Assembly (NCBI RefSeq): GCF_002754315.1
Contig: NZ_PEFE01000001.1
Coordinates: 806,001 to 870,000 of the forward strand
From: Flavobacterium sp. 11
GTDB lineage: Bacteria > Bacteroidota > Bacteroidia > Flavobacteriales > Flavobacteriaceae
Direction: 5' to 3'
DNA length: 64,000 bases
Part shown: piece after piece, positions 43,815 through 53,453 of the stretch
How positions within the stretch are numbered: position 1 is the first letter of the stretch
Layout: every line of letters starts with the position of its first letter
Program-made: the position numbers and the translations under genes
Notes under the pieces: model-generated
What the model was told of the DNA's origin: nothing
The model's database searches: none
Seen by the model: only the letters and a program-made list of their open reading frames with translations

Positions 43815-45875
43815 ATGATACAGAATCCAAAAAGATATACCATTACAGCGGCATTGCCTTATACGAACGGACCGATTCACATTGGCCATTTGGCGGGTGT
43901 TTACGTACCTTCGGATATATATTCCAGATATTTAAGATTGCAGGGAAGAGACGTTTTGTTTGTTTGCGGAAGTGACGAACACGGCGTGGCGATTTCGATG
44001 AAAGCCAAAAAAGAAGGCACTACGCCACAGGAAGTAATCGATAAATATGATGGAATAATCCGTAAATCGTTCTCTGATTTTGGAATTTCGTTTGATAATT
44101 ATTCCAGAACTTCAGCTAAAATCCATCATGATACGGCTTCGGAATTTTTTAGAAAACTGTATGAACAAGGTGATTTTATTGAAGAAGTGACCGAGCAATT
44201 GTATGATGCAAAAGCAGATCAGTTCTTGGCAGACCGTTTTGTGGTGGGAACTTGCCCAAAATGCGGCAATGAAGAAGCGTATGGTGATCAATGCGAAAAA
44301 TGTGGTTCGACATTGAATGCTACAGATTTGATTAATCCAAAATCGACAATAACCGGAGAAACTCCGATTTTAAAATCAACGAAACACTGGTTTTTGCCTT
44401 TGGACCGTTACGAAGATTTCTTGAAAGAATGGATTCTCGTTGGACATAAAAATGACTGGAAACCGAATGTTTACGGGCAAGTAAAATCATGGATTGACGG
44501 TGGATTAGAGCCTCGCGCCGTAACCCGTGACTTGGATTGGGGAATTGATGTTCCCGTTGAAGGTGCCGAAGGAAAAAAATTATACGTGTGGTTTGATGCG
44601 CCGATTGGGTACATTTCTTCTACCAAAGAATGGGCTTTGCGCGAAGGGAAAGATTGGGAACCGTACTGGAAAGACCAAGATACAAAACTGGTTCACTTCA
44701 TTGGGAAAGACAATATTGTTTTTCATTGTATTATTTTCCCTGCGATGTTGAAAGCCGAAGGAAGTTATATTTTACCGGACAATGTGCCTGCAAATGAATT
44801 CTTGAACTTGGAAGGAAATAAATTGTCTACGTCTAAAAACTGGGCGGTTTGGTTGCACGAATACTTGGAAGAATTCCCAAATCAGCAAGATGTTTTGCGT
44901 TATGCCTTGACATCGAATGCGCCGGAAACAAAGGATAATGATTTTACCTGGAAAGATTTTCAGGCGAGAAATAATAATGAATTGGTAGCGATTTACGGGA
45001 ATTTCATTAATCGTGTCGTGGTTTTAACCAATAAATATTACAACGGAATTGTTCCGCAACCGAACGAACTTTCAGAAGTGGATGAAGCGACTTTAACTGA
45101 ATTGAAAGCCTATCCAGCTGTGATTTCAAGTTCCGTAGAGCGTTACAGATTTCGTGAAGCATTGAGCGAATTGATGAATGTGGCTCGTTTAGGAAATAAA
45201 TATTTGGCTGACGAAGAGCCTTGGAAAGTCATCAAAGACAATCCGGAACGCGTGCAAACACAAATGTATGTGGCATTGCAAATTACTGCTGCGTTGAGTT
45301 CACTTTGCGAACCATTCCTACCATTTACAGCAAAAAAATTATCAAGAATTCTAAAAATAGAAAGTCCGTTGAACTGGAATTCTATTGCTCAAAATTCTGA
45401 TTTGATTCCCTCTGGACACCAAATTGGCGAAGCCGAATTATTGTTTGCCAAAATTGAAGACGAGGAAATCCAAAAACAAATAGACAAACTGGAAGCGACT
45501 AAAACTGCCAATACTGCCGAAAACAAAAAAGCAGAACCGCAGAAAGAAGCGATTCAATTTGAGGATTTTGCCAAAATGGATATCCGTACAGGAACTATCT
45601 TAGAAGCAGAAAAAATGCCAAAAGCGAACAAGCTTTTGATTTTAAAAGTTGATACCGGAATTGATGTTCGCACCATCGTTTCAGGAATTGCAGAGAGTTT
45701 TAAACCAGAAGATATTATTGGTAAAAAAGTTACTGTTTTAGTGAATTTGGCACCAAGAAACCTTCGCGGCGTAGAAAGCCAAGGAATGATTTTGATGACT
45801 ACGAATGCTGAAGGAAAATTGGTATTTGTAAACCCGGATACCGATGGCGTTGCCAATGGAGAGACTATAAATTAA
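43815..45875 (+). CDS. metG: Methionyl-tRNA synthetase with C-terminal tRNA-binding domain
   Basis: The 686-residue class-I synthetase charges tRNA-Met. HIGH is at residues 22-25 ([10 protein letters not shown]), the zinc knuckle is CPKCGN...CEKCG (about 147-165), and the KMSKS loop is the variant LSTSKN (about 337-342). The C-terminal EMAP-II/Arc1p-like tRNA-binding domain (about 580-686) starts [20 protein letters not shown] and allows dimerisation. Length fits the long bacterial form. Confidence 0.97.
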   Translation: MIQNPKRYTITAALPYTNGPIHIGHLAGVYVPSDIYSRYLRLQGRDVLFVCGSDEHGVAISMKAKKEGTTPQEVIDKYDGIIRKSFSDFGISFDNYSRTSAKIHHDTASEFFRKLYEQGDFIEEVTEQLYDAKADQFLADRFVVGTCPKCGNEEAYGDQCEKCGSTLNATDLINPKSTITGETPILKSTKHWFLPLDRYEDFLKEWILVGHKNDWKPNVYGQVKSWIDGGLEPRAVTRDLDWGIDVPVEGAEGKKLYVWFDAPIGYISSTKEWALREGKDWEPYWKDQDTKLVHFIGKDNIVFHCIIFPAMLKAEGSYILPDNVPANEFLNLEGNKLSTSKNWAVWLHEYLEEFPNQQDVLRYALTSNAPETKDNDFTWKDFQARNNNELVAIYGNFINRVVVLTNKYYNGIVPQPNELSEVDEATLTELKAYPAVISSSVERYRFREALSELMNVARLGNKYLADEEPWKVIKDNPERVQTQMYVALQITAALSSLCEPFLPFTAKKLSRILKIESPLNWNSIAQNSDLIPSGHQIGEAELLFAKIEDEEIQKQIDKLEATKTANTAENKKAEPQKEAIQFEDFAKMDIRTGTILEAEKMPKANKLLILKVDTGIDVRTIVSGIAESFKPEDIIGKKVTVLVNLAPRNLRGVESQGMILMTTNAEGKLVFVNPDTDGVANGETIN

Positions 45876-45895
45876 GACTTTTTTAAAAAAGTATA

Positions 45896-45939
45896 AAATT
45901 GCGTGACTTAATTAAAATTTTAATTAAGTCACGCAATTT
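45896..45939 (+). terminator. 44-bp perfect palindrome after metG
   Basis: Twenty-two-bp arms with no loop (AAATTGCGTGACTTAATTAA at the left edge), followed by AT-rich sequence and a T-run further on. It probably ends metG transcription. Confidence 0.65.
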
Positions 45940-46017
45940 GCATTTAAAAAACATTTTTTAACTAATAATATTTTAAAAAAAAATAAGATATTAGCTAAAA
46001 AATAAACCTATCTAAAA

Positions 46018-47451
46018 ATGATAAAAAAAACACTTCTTGCGTCTTTAATTTTAAGTAGTTTAATTTCTTTTTCACAAGAACTGGTATCTTCTATACCTCT
46101 TGAGCTAAAAAAAAATCGAGATGTTTTTCAGACTATAAATAACGATAAAAAAGAAATTACTTTATTTATTGGTGATAAAATAAAAGTAAAAGCAATTCAA
46201 CTCGATGAAAAAATGAAAATCGTTGATAGTATTTCATCCGAAAGGCCAAATACTAAAATTTACACGAAGATGATTGGCTACAACATCAACAATGACAACA
46301 CTAGACTTTTTTGGTCATCAAATGATTCCAAGGATATTTTTACTGAATTATACGATTTCAATAACCGTAAAACGACAACAAAACAACATTCTTTATTATT
46401 AAAAGACGAAAAAGTTTTACAAAAATTTAGTGATATAGATTTTTTTTATATCCTAACAGTTATCAAAAAAAGTAATGATTTAAAACTCTATGTTTTTGAT
46501 AAAAAAGGTGATTATATCGAAAAAAAAATCAATTTGAACGGATTTACTTTTTATAAATCAGACTATACACAATCAAACTTATATGAAGTATTAGGAGAAA
46601 ATTTACTTCCTTTTGAAGCGCCTTTCTCGTTGCAGCTTATAAATACCGACAACCCAACATCTCTAACTGATAGTGCCAAAAAGAGAAAATGTTATTTCAA
46701 AAACAATCGAATTATCATTACCCTTGACACGAATATCGAGTTTACCCAAGTTATCACTGTTGATTTAACAGATTTTAAAGCTACTGAAAAAAAAATAAAA
46801 ACCCACGATATAGAAGAAGACCGAACGTATTTAAATTCGAATTCATTTTACTTTGACAACAAATTATATCAATTAAAAAGCGCATCCAATCTATTTTATC
46901 TTACTGTAAAAGATTTAGACGGAAAAGTATTGAAGGAATATACTGCTAAGTCATCCGAACCAATCGATTTTAAAAATTCGGAAGTTCAACTGGAAGGAGG
47001 AGATTTTGGAGGAAAGAGAACCTTAGAAAATTCTTCACAGTTTATTCGAAAAGTAAACAATTTATATCCTGGTGTTAGCTGCTATACAATTGGCCAAAAC
47101 ACACTAATTACTTTTGGGGGTGTTTCTCCAGTTCAACAGTCAGCCAGCCAATTTGGTATGGGCCAATTTGGCTTAATTGGAGCACTCGTTTCAATCGCCG
47201 TGCACAACCCTGGCATAGAGAGTTTTAATTCCTACTCAAATAGAAAAGTGGTCAAAACAGACGGATTATTTGACAAGGAAGGCAGTCATATTAAAGGCGA
47301 TTTACAACCTTTAGCGTTTGATAAAATCCGTACTTTTTTCGATACATATAAAGATGTTTCATCACAAACATTATTTAAAACGGATGCTTATTATTTAGGT
47401 TATTATGATAATAAAACAAAGGAATATATTATCAAAAAATTTAATGATTAA
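46018..47451 (+). CDS. Exported protein of unknown function
   Basis: The 477-residue protein has a signal peptide (MIKKTLLASLILSSLISFSQ) and a beta-rich, Lys/Asp-rich body with repeated ~45-residue units that could be propeller blades (e.g. YFDNKLYQLKSASNLFYLTV). The C-terminal segment QFGMGQFGLIGALVSIA is Gly-rich and could be a loop or short membrane contact. No family recognised. It stands between metG and a HAD phosphatase, 52 bp from the latter. Confidence 0.7.
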   Translation: MIKKTLLASLILSSLISFSQELVSSIPLELKKNRDVFQTINNDKKEITLFIGDKIKVKAIQLDEKMKIVDSISSERPNTKIYTKMIGYNINNDNTRLFWSSNDSKDIFTELYDFNNRKTTTKQHSLLLKDEKVLQKFSDIDFFYILTVIKKSNDLKLYVFDKKGDYIEKKINLNGFTFYKSDYTQSNLYEVLGENLLPFEAPFSLQLINTDNPTSLTDSAKKRKCYFKNNRIIITLDTNIEFTQVITVDLTDFKATEKKIKTHDIEEDRTYLNSNSFYFDNKLYQLKSASNLFYLTVKDLDGKVLKEYTAKSSEPIDFKNSEVQLEGGDFGGKRTLENSSQFIRKVNNLYPGVSCYTIGQNTLITFGGVSPVQQSASQFGMGQFGLIGALVSIAVHNPGIESFNSYSNRKVVKTDGLFDKEGSHIKGDLQPLAFDKIRTFFDTYKDVSSQTLFKTDAYYLGYYDNKTKEYIIKKFND

Positions 47452-47503
47452 AAATAGAACATAATTAATTTTTGGATTTTATTAATCAACCATTACAAAA
47501 AAA

Positions 47504-48190
47504 ATGAAACTAAAAGTAATTGCTTTCGACGCCGATGATACCTTATGGATCAACGAAACCTATTTTGATGAAACGGAAAAGAAATTCTGTGGTTTGATGG
47601 AAGATTATTTATCGCATCAAGGAATTTCCAAAGAACTTTTTAAGGTCGAAATTGACAATCTGAAATTGTACGGCTACGGAATCAAAGGCTACATTCTTTC
47701 GATGATTGAAGCGGCGATGACTATTTCGAATAACACGCTACCTATAGAAATAATCGAAAAAATCATTCAATATGGAAAAGAATTGTTGGAGAAACCGATT
47801 GTTTTATTGGATGGTGTAGAAGAGACTTTAGATGCTTTACACGGAAAATACAAATTAGTAGTTGCCACCAAAGGTGATTTATTAGACCAACGCAGAAAAT
47901 TACATAATTCTGGTTTGGGGCATTATTTTCACCATATTGAAGTGATGTCTGACAAACAAGAAATTGATTATTCTGATTTAATAAAACGTCTCGAAATACA
48001 ACCTGATGAATTTTTCATGATTGGCAATTCCTTAAAATCAGATGTTTTACCAGTTTTAGCCATTGGCGGACACGCCGTTCATATTCCGTTTCATACAACT
48101 TGGGCACACGAAAAAATTGATCACAAAGTAGAACATGAAAACTTCAGTGCTTTCGAAAAAATAACAGAAGTTCTGAAAAAACTGGAATGA
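47504..48190 (+). CDS. HAD-superfamily hydrolase
   Basis: The 228-residue cytoplasmic protein has HAD motif I (VIAFDADDTLW), motif II around VVATKGDLLDQRRKLH and motif IV (FFMIGNSLKSDVLPVLAIGG). A helical cap sits after motif I (about 20-90). It hydrolyses a small phosphorylated metabolite; substrate unknown. Confidence 0.88.
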   Translation: MKLKVIAFDADDTLWINETYFDETEKKFCGLMEDYLSHQGISKELFKVEIDNLKLYGYGIKGYILSMIEAAMTISNNTLPIEIIEKIIQYGKELLEKPIVLLDGVEETLDALHGKYKLVVATKGDLLDQRRKLHNSGLGHYFHHIEVMSDKQEIDYSDLIKRLEIQPDEFFMIGNSLKSDVLPVLAIGGHAVHIPFHTTWAHEKIDHKVEHENFSAFEKITEVLKKLE

Positions 48191-48392
48191 GAAAACTTGT
48201 TTTTAACTTCTTTGATCAATAATAAAAGTCTTTTCAAGTAAAAAAAACTCTGTTTTAAAGTTAATATCTTTGAATAATCTATAAAAAAAATACAAAATAT
48301 TGCTAAAATCGCCGATCAGAACTTAGTTTATAGAATTAAAACTAATTCTTACATAATTAACTGTTTAAAATTTAATATTTAACATTATATCG

Positions 48393-48400
48393 TATTTTTG
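48393..48400 (+). promoter_or_regulatory. -7 element of the OmpA porin gene
   Basis: TATTTTTG matches TAnnTTTG 26 bp before the start codon. Confidence 0.65.
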
Positions 48401-48425
48401 CATAGAATTTTTAAAAAATAAAATT

Positions 48426-49688
48426 ATGAAAAAAATCATACTTACGTTAGTTTTTGCTTCTGCAATGACAACTTTGAGTGCTCAAACAGAAAATGTAGAA
48501 AGCGCAAGTACTGGAACTGAATTTAACAAATGGTCTGTTGAATTAGCTGGTGGTTTAAACAAACCGATGAGACCTATGACTGCTGGATATAGAACTGCTG
48601 TTACTAGTGCTTATGTAGCTGATTTAGGTGTGCGTTATATGTTCAATAACAAATTTGGTTTAAAAGTTGATTTTGGATATAACAGCTTTAAAGAAGGTGA
48701 AAATTCAATAGGATTTGACTCTAAATACTACAGAGCTGACTTACAGGCAGTTGCTAACTTAGGAAGAATCATGAGCTTTGAAACTTGGACAAACACTCTT
48801 GGTTTATTAGGTCACGCTGGTTTTGGATTAGGTTTTGGTGAATCTGATAACTTTTCAGGAACTGACAGAATGGGTAATTTTATTGCTGGTGTTACTGGTC
48901 AAATTAAATTATCTAATAGAATTGCATTGACTGGAGATTTTACAACAATTCTTAATGCTAAACAAAACCGTACTTTTGATGGTGCAAGTACAATAGGATC
49001 TCCTGGTTTCGGCGGTGTACTTTTCAATGGTACAGTAGGTTTAACTGTTTACTTAGGTAAAAACGAAAAACATGCTGACTGGGTTATCGACCATGAAGGT
49101 AGATTTGACGCAATTGATGCAAGATTTATGGCTATTGAAAATAAAATGCTAGATTCTGATAAAGATGGTGTAGCTGATTATTTAGACGAAGAGTTAAGTA
49201 CTCCTGCAGGAGCAATGGTTGATACTAAAGGAAGATCAATTGACAAGAACAACAATAATGTTCCTGATGAAACAGAAGCTTTTATCATAAAAAATTATGG
49301 TAGTACTACTAACAACTCTCCTCTTTTAACAAACAATGAGTTGATTACTAGTTTAATTAACGGTGGTTATGTTGCAGTTTATTTTGACTTCAATAAATCT
49401 ACTCCAACTAATGTTTCTACAGAAGGTACTGATTTTATCTTAACTTACTTAAGAAACAATCCTACTGCTACAATTGATATTGTAGGTCACGCTGACGAAG
49501 TTGGAAGATCTGCATACAATGATAAATTATCTAATGCAAGAGCAAACAATGTGAAAAACACTTTAGTGAAAGCTAATGTTGATGCATCAAGATTAAATGT
49601 AATTGCTGCTGGTGAAGATACTTCAGTAGATATCGATTCAGAAAACGCAAGAAGATTAGTAAGAAGAGTTACTTTCAGAGTAAAATAA
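48426..49688 (+). CDS. OmpA-family outer-membrane protein with calcium-binding-type repeats
   Basis: The 420-residue protein has a signal peptide (to LSAQ, about 20), an N-terminal beta-barrel (about 30-215), a thrombospondin type-3-like acidic stretch (DSDKDGVADYLDEE, about 244-257) and a C-terminal OmpA domain (about 315-420). The last contains DIVGHADEVGRSAYNDKLSN and ARRLVRRVTFRVK. It spans the outer membrane and binds peptidoglycan. This type is typically abundant in Flavobacteria. It has its own promoter and terminator. Confidence 0.94.
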   Translation: MKKIILTLVFASAMTTLSAQTENVESASTGTEFNKWSVELAGGLNKPMRPMTAGYRTAVTSAYVADLGVRYMFNNKFGLKVDFGYNSFKEGENSIGFDSKYYRADLQAVANLGRIMSFETWTNTLGLLGHAGFGLGFGESDNFSGTDRMGNFIAGVTGQIKLSNRIALTGDFTTILNAKQNRTFDGASTIGSPGFGGVLFNGTVGLTVYLGKNEKHADWVIDHEGRFDAIDARFMAIENKMLDSDKDGVADYLDEELSTPAGAMVDTKGRSIDKNNNNVPDETEAFIIKNYGSTTNNSPLLTNNELITSLINGGYVAVYFDFNKSTPTNVSTEGTDFILTYLRNNPTATIDIVGHADEVGRSAYNDKLSNARANNVKNTLVKANVDASRLNVIAAGEDTSVDIDSENARRLVRRVTFRVK

Positions 49689-49704
49689 GCTACTTTTTTA
49701 TATC

Positions 49705-49742
49705 AAAAAGCCCTAAAGGAAATTTCTTTTAGGGCTTTTTTT
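49705..49742 (+). terminator. Terminator after OmpA porin gene
   Basis: AAAAAGCCCTAAA and TTTAGGGCTTTTT arms (49705-49717, 49728-49740) followed by T-run. Confidence 0.85.
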
Positions 49743-49868
49743 ATGGCTGTTATTTTCGTTTTTTATCACCAACAAAAAATCAACATTACAGCATCCGAAA
49801 CATCCATTTTATAATTTGTTCATAACAAAAGTTGGATGAAATGAATTCCAAATTTCAAAGAATAGCTG

Positions 49869-49876
49869 TACTTTTG
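49869..49876 (+). promoter_or_regulatory. -7 element of CAT-like gene
   Basis: TACTTTTG matches TAnnTTTG, 25 bp before the TTG start at 49901. Confidence 0.6.
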
Positions 49877-49900
49877 AATCCTAAATAAAATTACAAAATC

Positions 49901-50530
49901 TTGAAAACACTTTTAGATATAGAGAACTGGTCCAGAAAAGAACATTTCCATTTTTTCAGACAATTTGAAGAACCCTTCTTTGGCGCAACCGTAGAAATCG
50001 ACTGCACCAAAGCCTACGCAACAGCAAAATCATTGAACACTTCTTTTTTTATCTATTATTTACACAAAACATTGGTTGCAGTCAATACTACCGAATCATT
50101 TCGCTACAGGATTACGGATGACCAAATATATGTTTGTGACCAAATTAATGCTTCTGCAACTATTGGTCGTGAAGACGGTAGTTTCGGATTTTCTTTAATC
50201 GAATACAACGCAGATTTTGAAATTTTCACTACAAATGCATTGACTGAAATTGAAAGAATACAAAACACGACAGGCCTTTTTACCCGAACATTTACAGATG
50301 ATAATGTAATCCATTTTTCGGCGATTCCATGGCTGGATTTCACTTCATTATCGCATGCACGAAGCTATACTTTTCCGGATAGTTGTCCGAAAATTTCCTT
50401 TGGAAAAATGAAAATTGCTGAAAACGGAAAAAGAACCATGCCAATGTCTATTCATGTACATCATGGATTAGTTGATGGCTTACATTTAGGTCAATTTGTA
50501 GATTTTTTCCAAGATATTATGAATCAATAG
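49901..50530 (+). CDS. Chloramphenicol acetyltransferase-like protein
   Basis: The 209-residue protein starts at TTG, since no ATG fits. It matches the type-A CAT/catA fold: IENWSRKEHFHFFRQFEEPFF at the N-terminus and the active-site HHGLVDGLH (HHxxxDG) near residue 187. Many chromosomal CAT-like proteins acetylate small molecules other than chloramphenicol, so resistance should not be inferred. It is followed closely by ferritin. Confidence 0.82.
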   Translation: MKTLLDIENWSRKEHFHFFRQFEEPFFGATVEIDCTKAYATAKSLNTSFFIYYLHKTLVAVNTTESFRYRITDDQIYVCDQINASATIGREDGSFGFSLIEYNADFEIFTTNALTEIERIQNTTGLFTRTFTDDNVIHFSAIPWLDFTSLSHARSYTFPDSCPKISFGKMKIAENGKRTMPMSIHVHHGLVDGLHLGQFVDFFQDIMNQ

Positions 50531-50544
50531 ATTAAGTTTTTTTG

Positions 50545-50552
50545 TAACTTTA
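50545..50552 (+). promoter_or_regulatory. Probable -7 element of ferritin gene
   Basis: TAACTTTA fits TAnnTTTG but for the last base, 24 bp before ATG. Confidence 0.45.
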
Positions 50553-50568
50553 CTTAAAACTTACTGCC

Positions 50569-51075
50569 ATGTTATCAAAAAATATAGAACAAGCGCTGAA
50601 CAATCAGATTCGAATTGAAGCTGAATCATCCCAAACCTATCTTTCTATGGCTTCATGGGCTGAAACTCATGGTTTGGAAGGAATTTCAAAATTTATGTAT
50701 GCTCAATCTGAAGAAGAGAGGGTACACATGCTTAAACTAGTCCGCTACGTAAATGAACGAGGTGGTCATGCTAAGGTTAGCGAATTAAAGGCACCAAAAA
50801 TCAGCTACGGAACATTTAAGGAAATGTTTGAAGAATTGTATAAACATGAAGTTTTTGTTTCTGATTCGATTAATAAACTGGTTGATATTTCATTTTCTGA
50901 AAAGGATTATGCCACACACAACTTTTTACAGTGGTATGTAGCTGAACAAATTGAAGAAGAAGCTCAGGCAAAACTTATTTTGGATAAAATAAACCTGATT
51001 GGTGACGATAAAGGTGGCTTGTATTTATTTGACAGAGATATGCAACAACTAACTTTAAACAGCACACCTAAATAA
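50569..51075 (+). CDS. ftnA: Ferritin (non-haem)
   Basis: The 168-residue four-helix iron-storage protein has ferroxidase ligands. These include EAESSQTYLSMASW (Glu on helix A), SEEERVHMLKLVRYVNERGG (ExxH on helix B) and AEQIEEEAQAKLILDKI. It oxidises and stores Fe(II). It has no partner gene in the same operon except a downstream small Cys/Lys-rich protein. It complements the feo iron uptake genes later in the window. Confidence 0.95.
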   Translation: MLSKNIEQALNNQIRIEAESSQTYLSMASWAETHGLEGISKFMYAQSEEERVHMLKLVRYVNERGGHAKVSELKAPKISYGTFKEMFEELYKHEVFVSDSINKLVDISFSEKDYATHNFLQWYVAEQIEEEAQAKLILDKINLIGDDKGGLYLFDRDMQQLTLNSTPK

Positions 51076-51119
51076 TCAAATATTGTTTAGCAAATAACTT
51101 GATTTTAATTTTTTAGAAA

Positions 51120-51290
51120 TTGAGTAAAAAGAAGAAAAATAAGGATACGAAAAAGGATAAAAAAAAGTTCCTTAAAAATGGATCTGCTAAAGAAAACCTC
51201 AAGTCTGAGTGTTGCGAAAAATATAAAAAAGGAGAACATAAACGTTGCAAAAACTGTCCAAAATTTGATTTACGCAAAAAAGACAAATAA
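51120..51290 (+). CDS. Small Cys/Lys-rich protein (56 aa), zinc-ribbon-like
   Basis: The TTG at 51120 opens 56 codons to TAA at 51290. The N-terminal half is nearly all Lys/Asp (KKKKNKDTKKDKKKFLKNGS). The C-terminal half carries CCEKYKKGEHKRCKNCPKFD, four Cys and a His in a compact metal-binding arrangement. No ORF longer than this covers it. It lies 45 bp after ferritin. I recognise the CC...C.NCP pattern from small flavobacterial proteins but no function. Confidence 0.6.
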   Translation: MSKKKKNKDTKKDKKKFLKNGSAKENLKSECCEKYKKGEHKRCKNCPKFDLRKKDK

Positions 51291-51328
51291 ACAATATCAG
51301 TTATCGTTTACCGTTCAATAATCCATAA

Positions 51329-51360
51329 AAAAACCACCGATAGTTATCGATGGTTTTTTT
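51329..51360 (-). terminator. Terminator after ssb
   Basis: On the minus strand AAACCATCGATA pairs with TATCGGTGGTTT through a G-U pair and runs into T's; on the plus strand the pair would be a mismatch, so it serves ssb. Confidence 0.75.
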
Positions 51361-51410
51361 GTTTGGTTTCAGTCGTAATTTACAACATTACAATACTTAT
51401 AGACTGAATA

Positions 51411-51743
51411 TTACTTCCCTAAAAGAAGGACGTCATTCACCACTACCTCGGTAACATAGCGTTTCTCCCCGTTTTTATCATCATAACTTCTATGAGTTAA
51501 TTTTCCTTCAATGGCAATTTCTTTGCCTTTAGTAACATATTTTTCAATGATTTCAGCTGTTTTTCCCCAAGCTACAAGCTTGTGCCATTGGGTTTCTTCT
51601 ACTTTTTCTCCTTTGTCGTTTTTGTAGCTCTCGTTGGTTGCTAATGTGAAATTGGCTAATTTTTTTCCTCCGTCAAAAGTTTTGATTTCCGGATCATTTC
51701 CTACGTGTCCAATTAACTGTACTTTGTTTCTTAATGTGCTCAT
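51411..51743 (-). CDS. ssb: Single-stranded DNA-binding protein, short form
   Basis: The 110-residue OB-fold protein begins MSTLRNKVQLIGHVGNDPEI and has FDGGKKLANFTLATNES, WHKLVAWGKTAEIIEKYVTK and the YVTEVVVNDVLLLGK end. It lacks the long acidic C-terminal tail of canonical SSB (DDxPF type). It therefore may be a secondary SSB rather than the main replication protein. It stands alone. Confidence 0.88.
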   Translation of the reverse strand: MSTLRNKVQLIGHVGNDPEIKTFDGGKKLANFTLATNESYKNDKGEKVEETQWHKLVAWGKTAEIIEKYVTKGKEIAIEGKLTHRSYDDKNGEKRYVTEVVVNDVLLLGK

Positions 51744-51877
51744 GGCGTATACTATTTAAATGTTAGTGTATGTTTTGTTGAATTGGTCTTTCAAATCAAC
51801 ATTGCAAAGATGCGGTGACTTCCAAAAAGTATTCGGTTACTAACTATTTACTTTCGGTTGTAACTATTTGTAAACGT

Positions 51878-51906
51878 TTGTAAATGGGAAAATTTAGCTA
51901 TATTTG
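51878..51906 (+). promoter_or_regulatory. Promoter of the GNAT-nitrilase operon
   Basis: TTG (51878-51880), 18-bp spacer and TATATTTG (51899-51906) match the flavobacterial consensus; the start codon is 18 bp on. Confidence 0.75.
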
Positions 51907-51923
51907 ATGAAAATCAAATTCTT

Positions 51924-53453
51924 ATGCAAGCCAAAATAAACAAAGTAGAGTTACGAAATCTGAAATTTGACGACTACAAAGAGTTAAAAAACTCCATGGT
52001 AGAATCTTATCCGGAAATGGTTGGCTCTTACTGGAGAGAACATCATATTGAAAAATTATTAAGCATTTTTCCTGAAGGTCAATTGGTAATTTTAGTTGAT
52101 GGAAAAGTAGTAGGTTCTGCATTATCACTCATTGTTGATGAAAGTCTTGTCGACAAAAACCATAATTATTCTGATATAACCGGAAAATATACCTTCTCTA
52201 CCCACAACCCGAAAGGAGATGTTTTATACGGAATAGATGTTTTTATTCATCCAAATTATAGAGGATTACGCCTTGGCAGACGTTTATATGATGCCCGAAA
52301 AGAATTATGTGAACAATTGAATTTAAAAGCAATTGTTTTTGCAGGAAGAATTCCTAATTATGGACAACATGCAAAAAAACTTACTCCAAAAAATTATATC
52401 GAAAAAGTAAAAAGAAAAGAACTTCATGATCCCGTACTTTCTTTTCAGTTGAGTAATGATTTTCACGTGATCCGAGTAATGAAAAACTACTTGGAAGGGG
52501 ACTCTGACTCCAAAGAATTTGCTGTTTTACTGGAATGGAATAATATTTATTACGACGAAAGTCCAAAATTAATAAACCTAGAAAAAAGCGTCATCCGACT
52601 AGGATTAGTACAATGGCAGATGCGTCAATTGAATAATCTGGAAGCTTTGTTCGAACAATGCGAATTTTTTGTTGATGTTGTTTCTGGCTATGGAAGTGAT
52701 TTTGCTTTATTTCCGGAACTGTTTACAGCGCCGTTGATGGCGGATTACAATCATTTATCTGAAGCCGAAGCCATACGGGAATTAGCAAAACATACTGAAC
52801 CTATTCACAAACGCTTTCAAGAATTAGCCATTTCTTATAACATAAACATCATTACAGGAAGTATGCCGTATTTAGAAAACGGCACGTTATACAATGTTGG
52901 TTTTCTTTGTAAAAGAGACGGAACTTCAGAAATGTATGCTAAAATTCATGTCACGCCAAACGAAGTACAACATTGGGGAATGACCGGAGGATCACAAATT
53001 AAGACTTTTGATACCGATTGCGGAAAAATAGGTATCGTGATTTGTTATGATGTAGAGTTTCCAGAACTTTCCCGATTAATGGCGGATGAAGGGATGAATA
53101 TTTTATTTGTACCATTCTTGACTGATACTCAAAATGCTTACACCAGAGTCAAACATTGTGCACAGGCCAGAGCAATTGAAAACGAATGTTACGTGGCTAT
53201 AGCCGGCTGTGTTGGAAATCTTCCAAAGGTGAACAACATGGACATTCAATATGCGCAATCTGCGGTGTTTACACCATCAGATTTTGCCTTTCCAAGTAAC
53301 GGAATAAAAGCCGAAGCTACTCCGAATACTGAAATGACCCTGATTGTAGATGTTGATTTGAATTTATTAAAGGAACTTCACGAGCATGGAAGTGTTCGAA
53401 TTCTTAAAGATCGTAGAACAGATTTGTACGAAATTAAAAAAATAAATCCATGA
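51924..53453 (+). CDS. Bifunctional GNAT acetyltransferase/nitrilase-family hydrolase
   Basis: The 509-residue protein has an N-terminal GNAT domain (about 1-200, with YGIDVFIHPNYRGLRLGRRL as motif A). A C-terminal carbon-nitrogen hydrolase domain follows (about 218-505), with the Glu-Lys-Cys triad in FPELFTAP, AKIHVTPNE and VICYDVEFPEL (Cys374). GNAT-nitrilase fusions occur in other Bacteroidota; the substrate is not known. The last 4 bp overlap a zinc-ribbon gene. Confidence 0.9.
   Translation: MQAKINKVELRNLKFDDYKELKNSMVESYPEMVGSYWREHHIEKLLSIFPEGQLVILVDGKVVGSALSLIVDESLVDKNHNYSDITGKYTFSTHNPKGDVLYGIDVFIHPNYRGLRLGRRLYDARKELCEQLNLKAIVFAGRIPNYGQHAKKLTPKNYIEKVKRKELHDPVLSFQLSNDFHVIRVMKNYLEGDSDSKEFAVLLEWNNIYYDESPKLINLEKSVIRLGLVQWQMRQLNNLEALFEQCEFFVDVVSGYGSDFALFPELFTAPLMADYNHLSEAEAIRELAKHTEPIHKRFQELAISYNINIITGSMPYLENGTLYNVGFLCKRDGTSEMYAKIHVTPNEVQHWGMTGGSQIKTFDTDCGKIGIVICYDVEFPELSRLMADEGMNILFVPFLTDTQNAYTRVKHCAQARAIENECYVAIAGCVGNLPKVNNMDIQYAQSAVFTPSDFAFPSNGIKAEATPNTEMTLIVDVDLNLLKELHEHGSVRILKDRRTDLYEIKKINP

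Noticed and set aside
44818..44841. MetG KMSKS loop reads LSTSKN
   Set aside because: This variant (K-x-S-T-S-K-N) is common in Bacteroidota MetG and is not a sign of inactivation.
49901..50530. Chloramphenicol resistance gene
   Set aside because: The HHxxxDG site supports the fold, but the surroundings are core genes and there is no evidence of acquired resistance, so only CAT-like is claimed.
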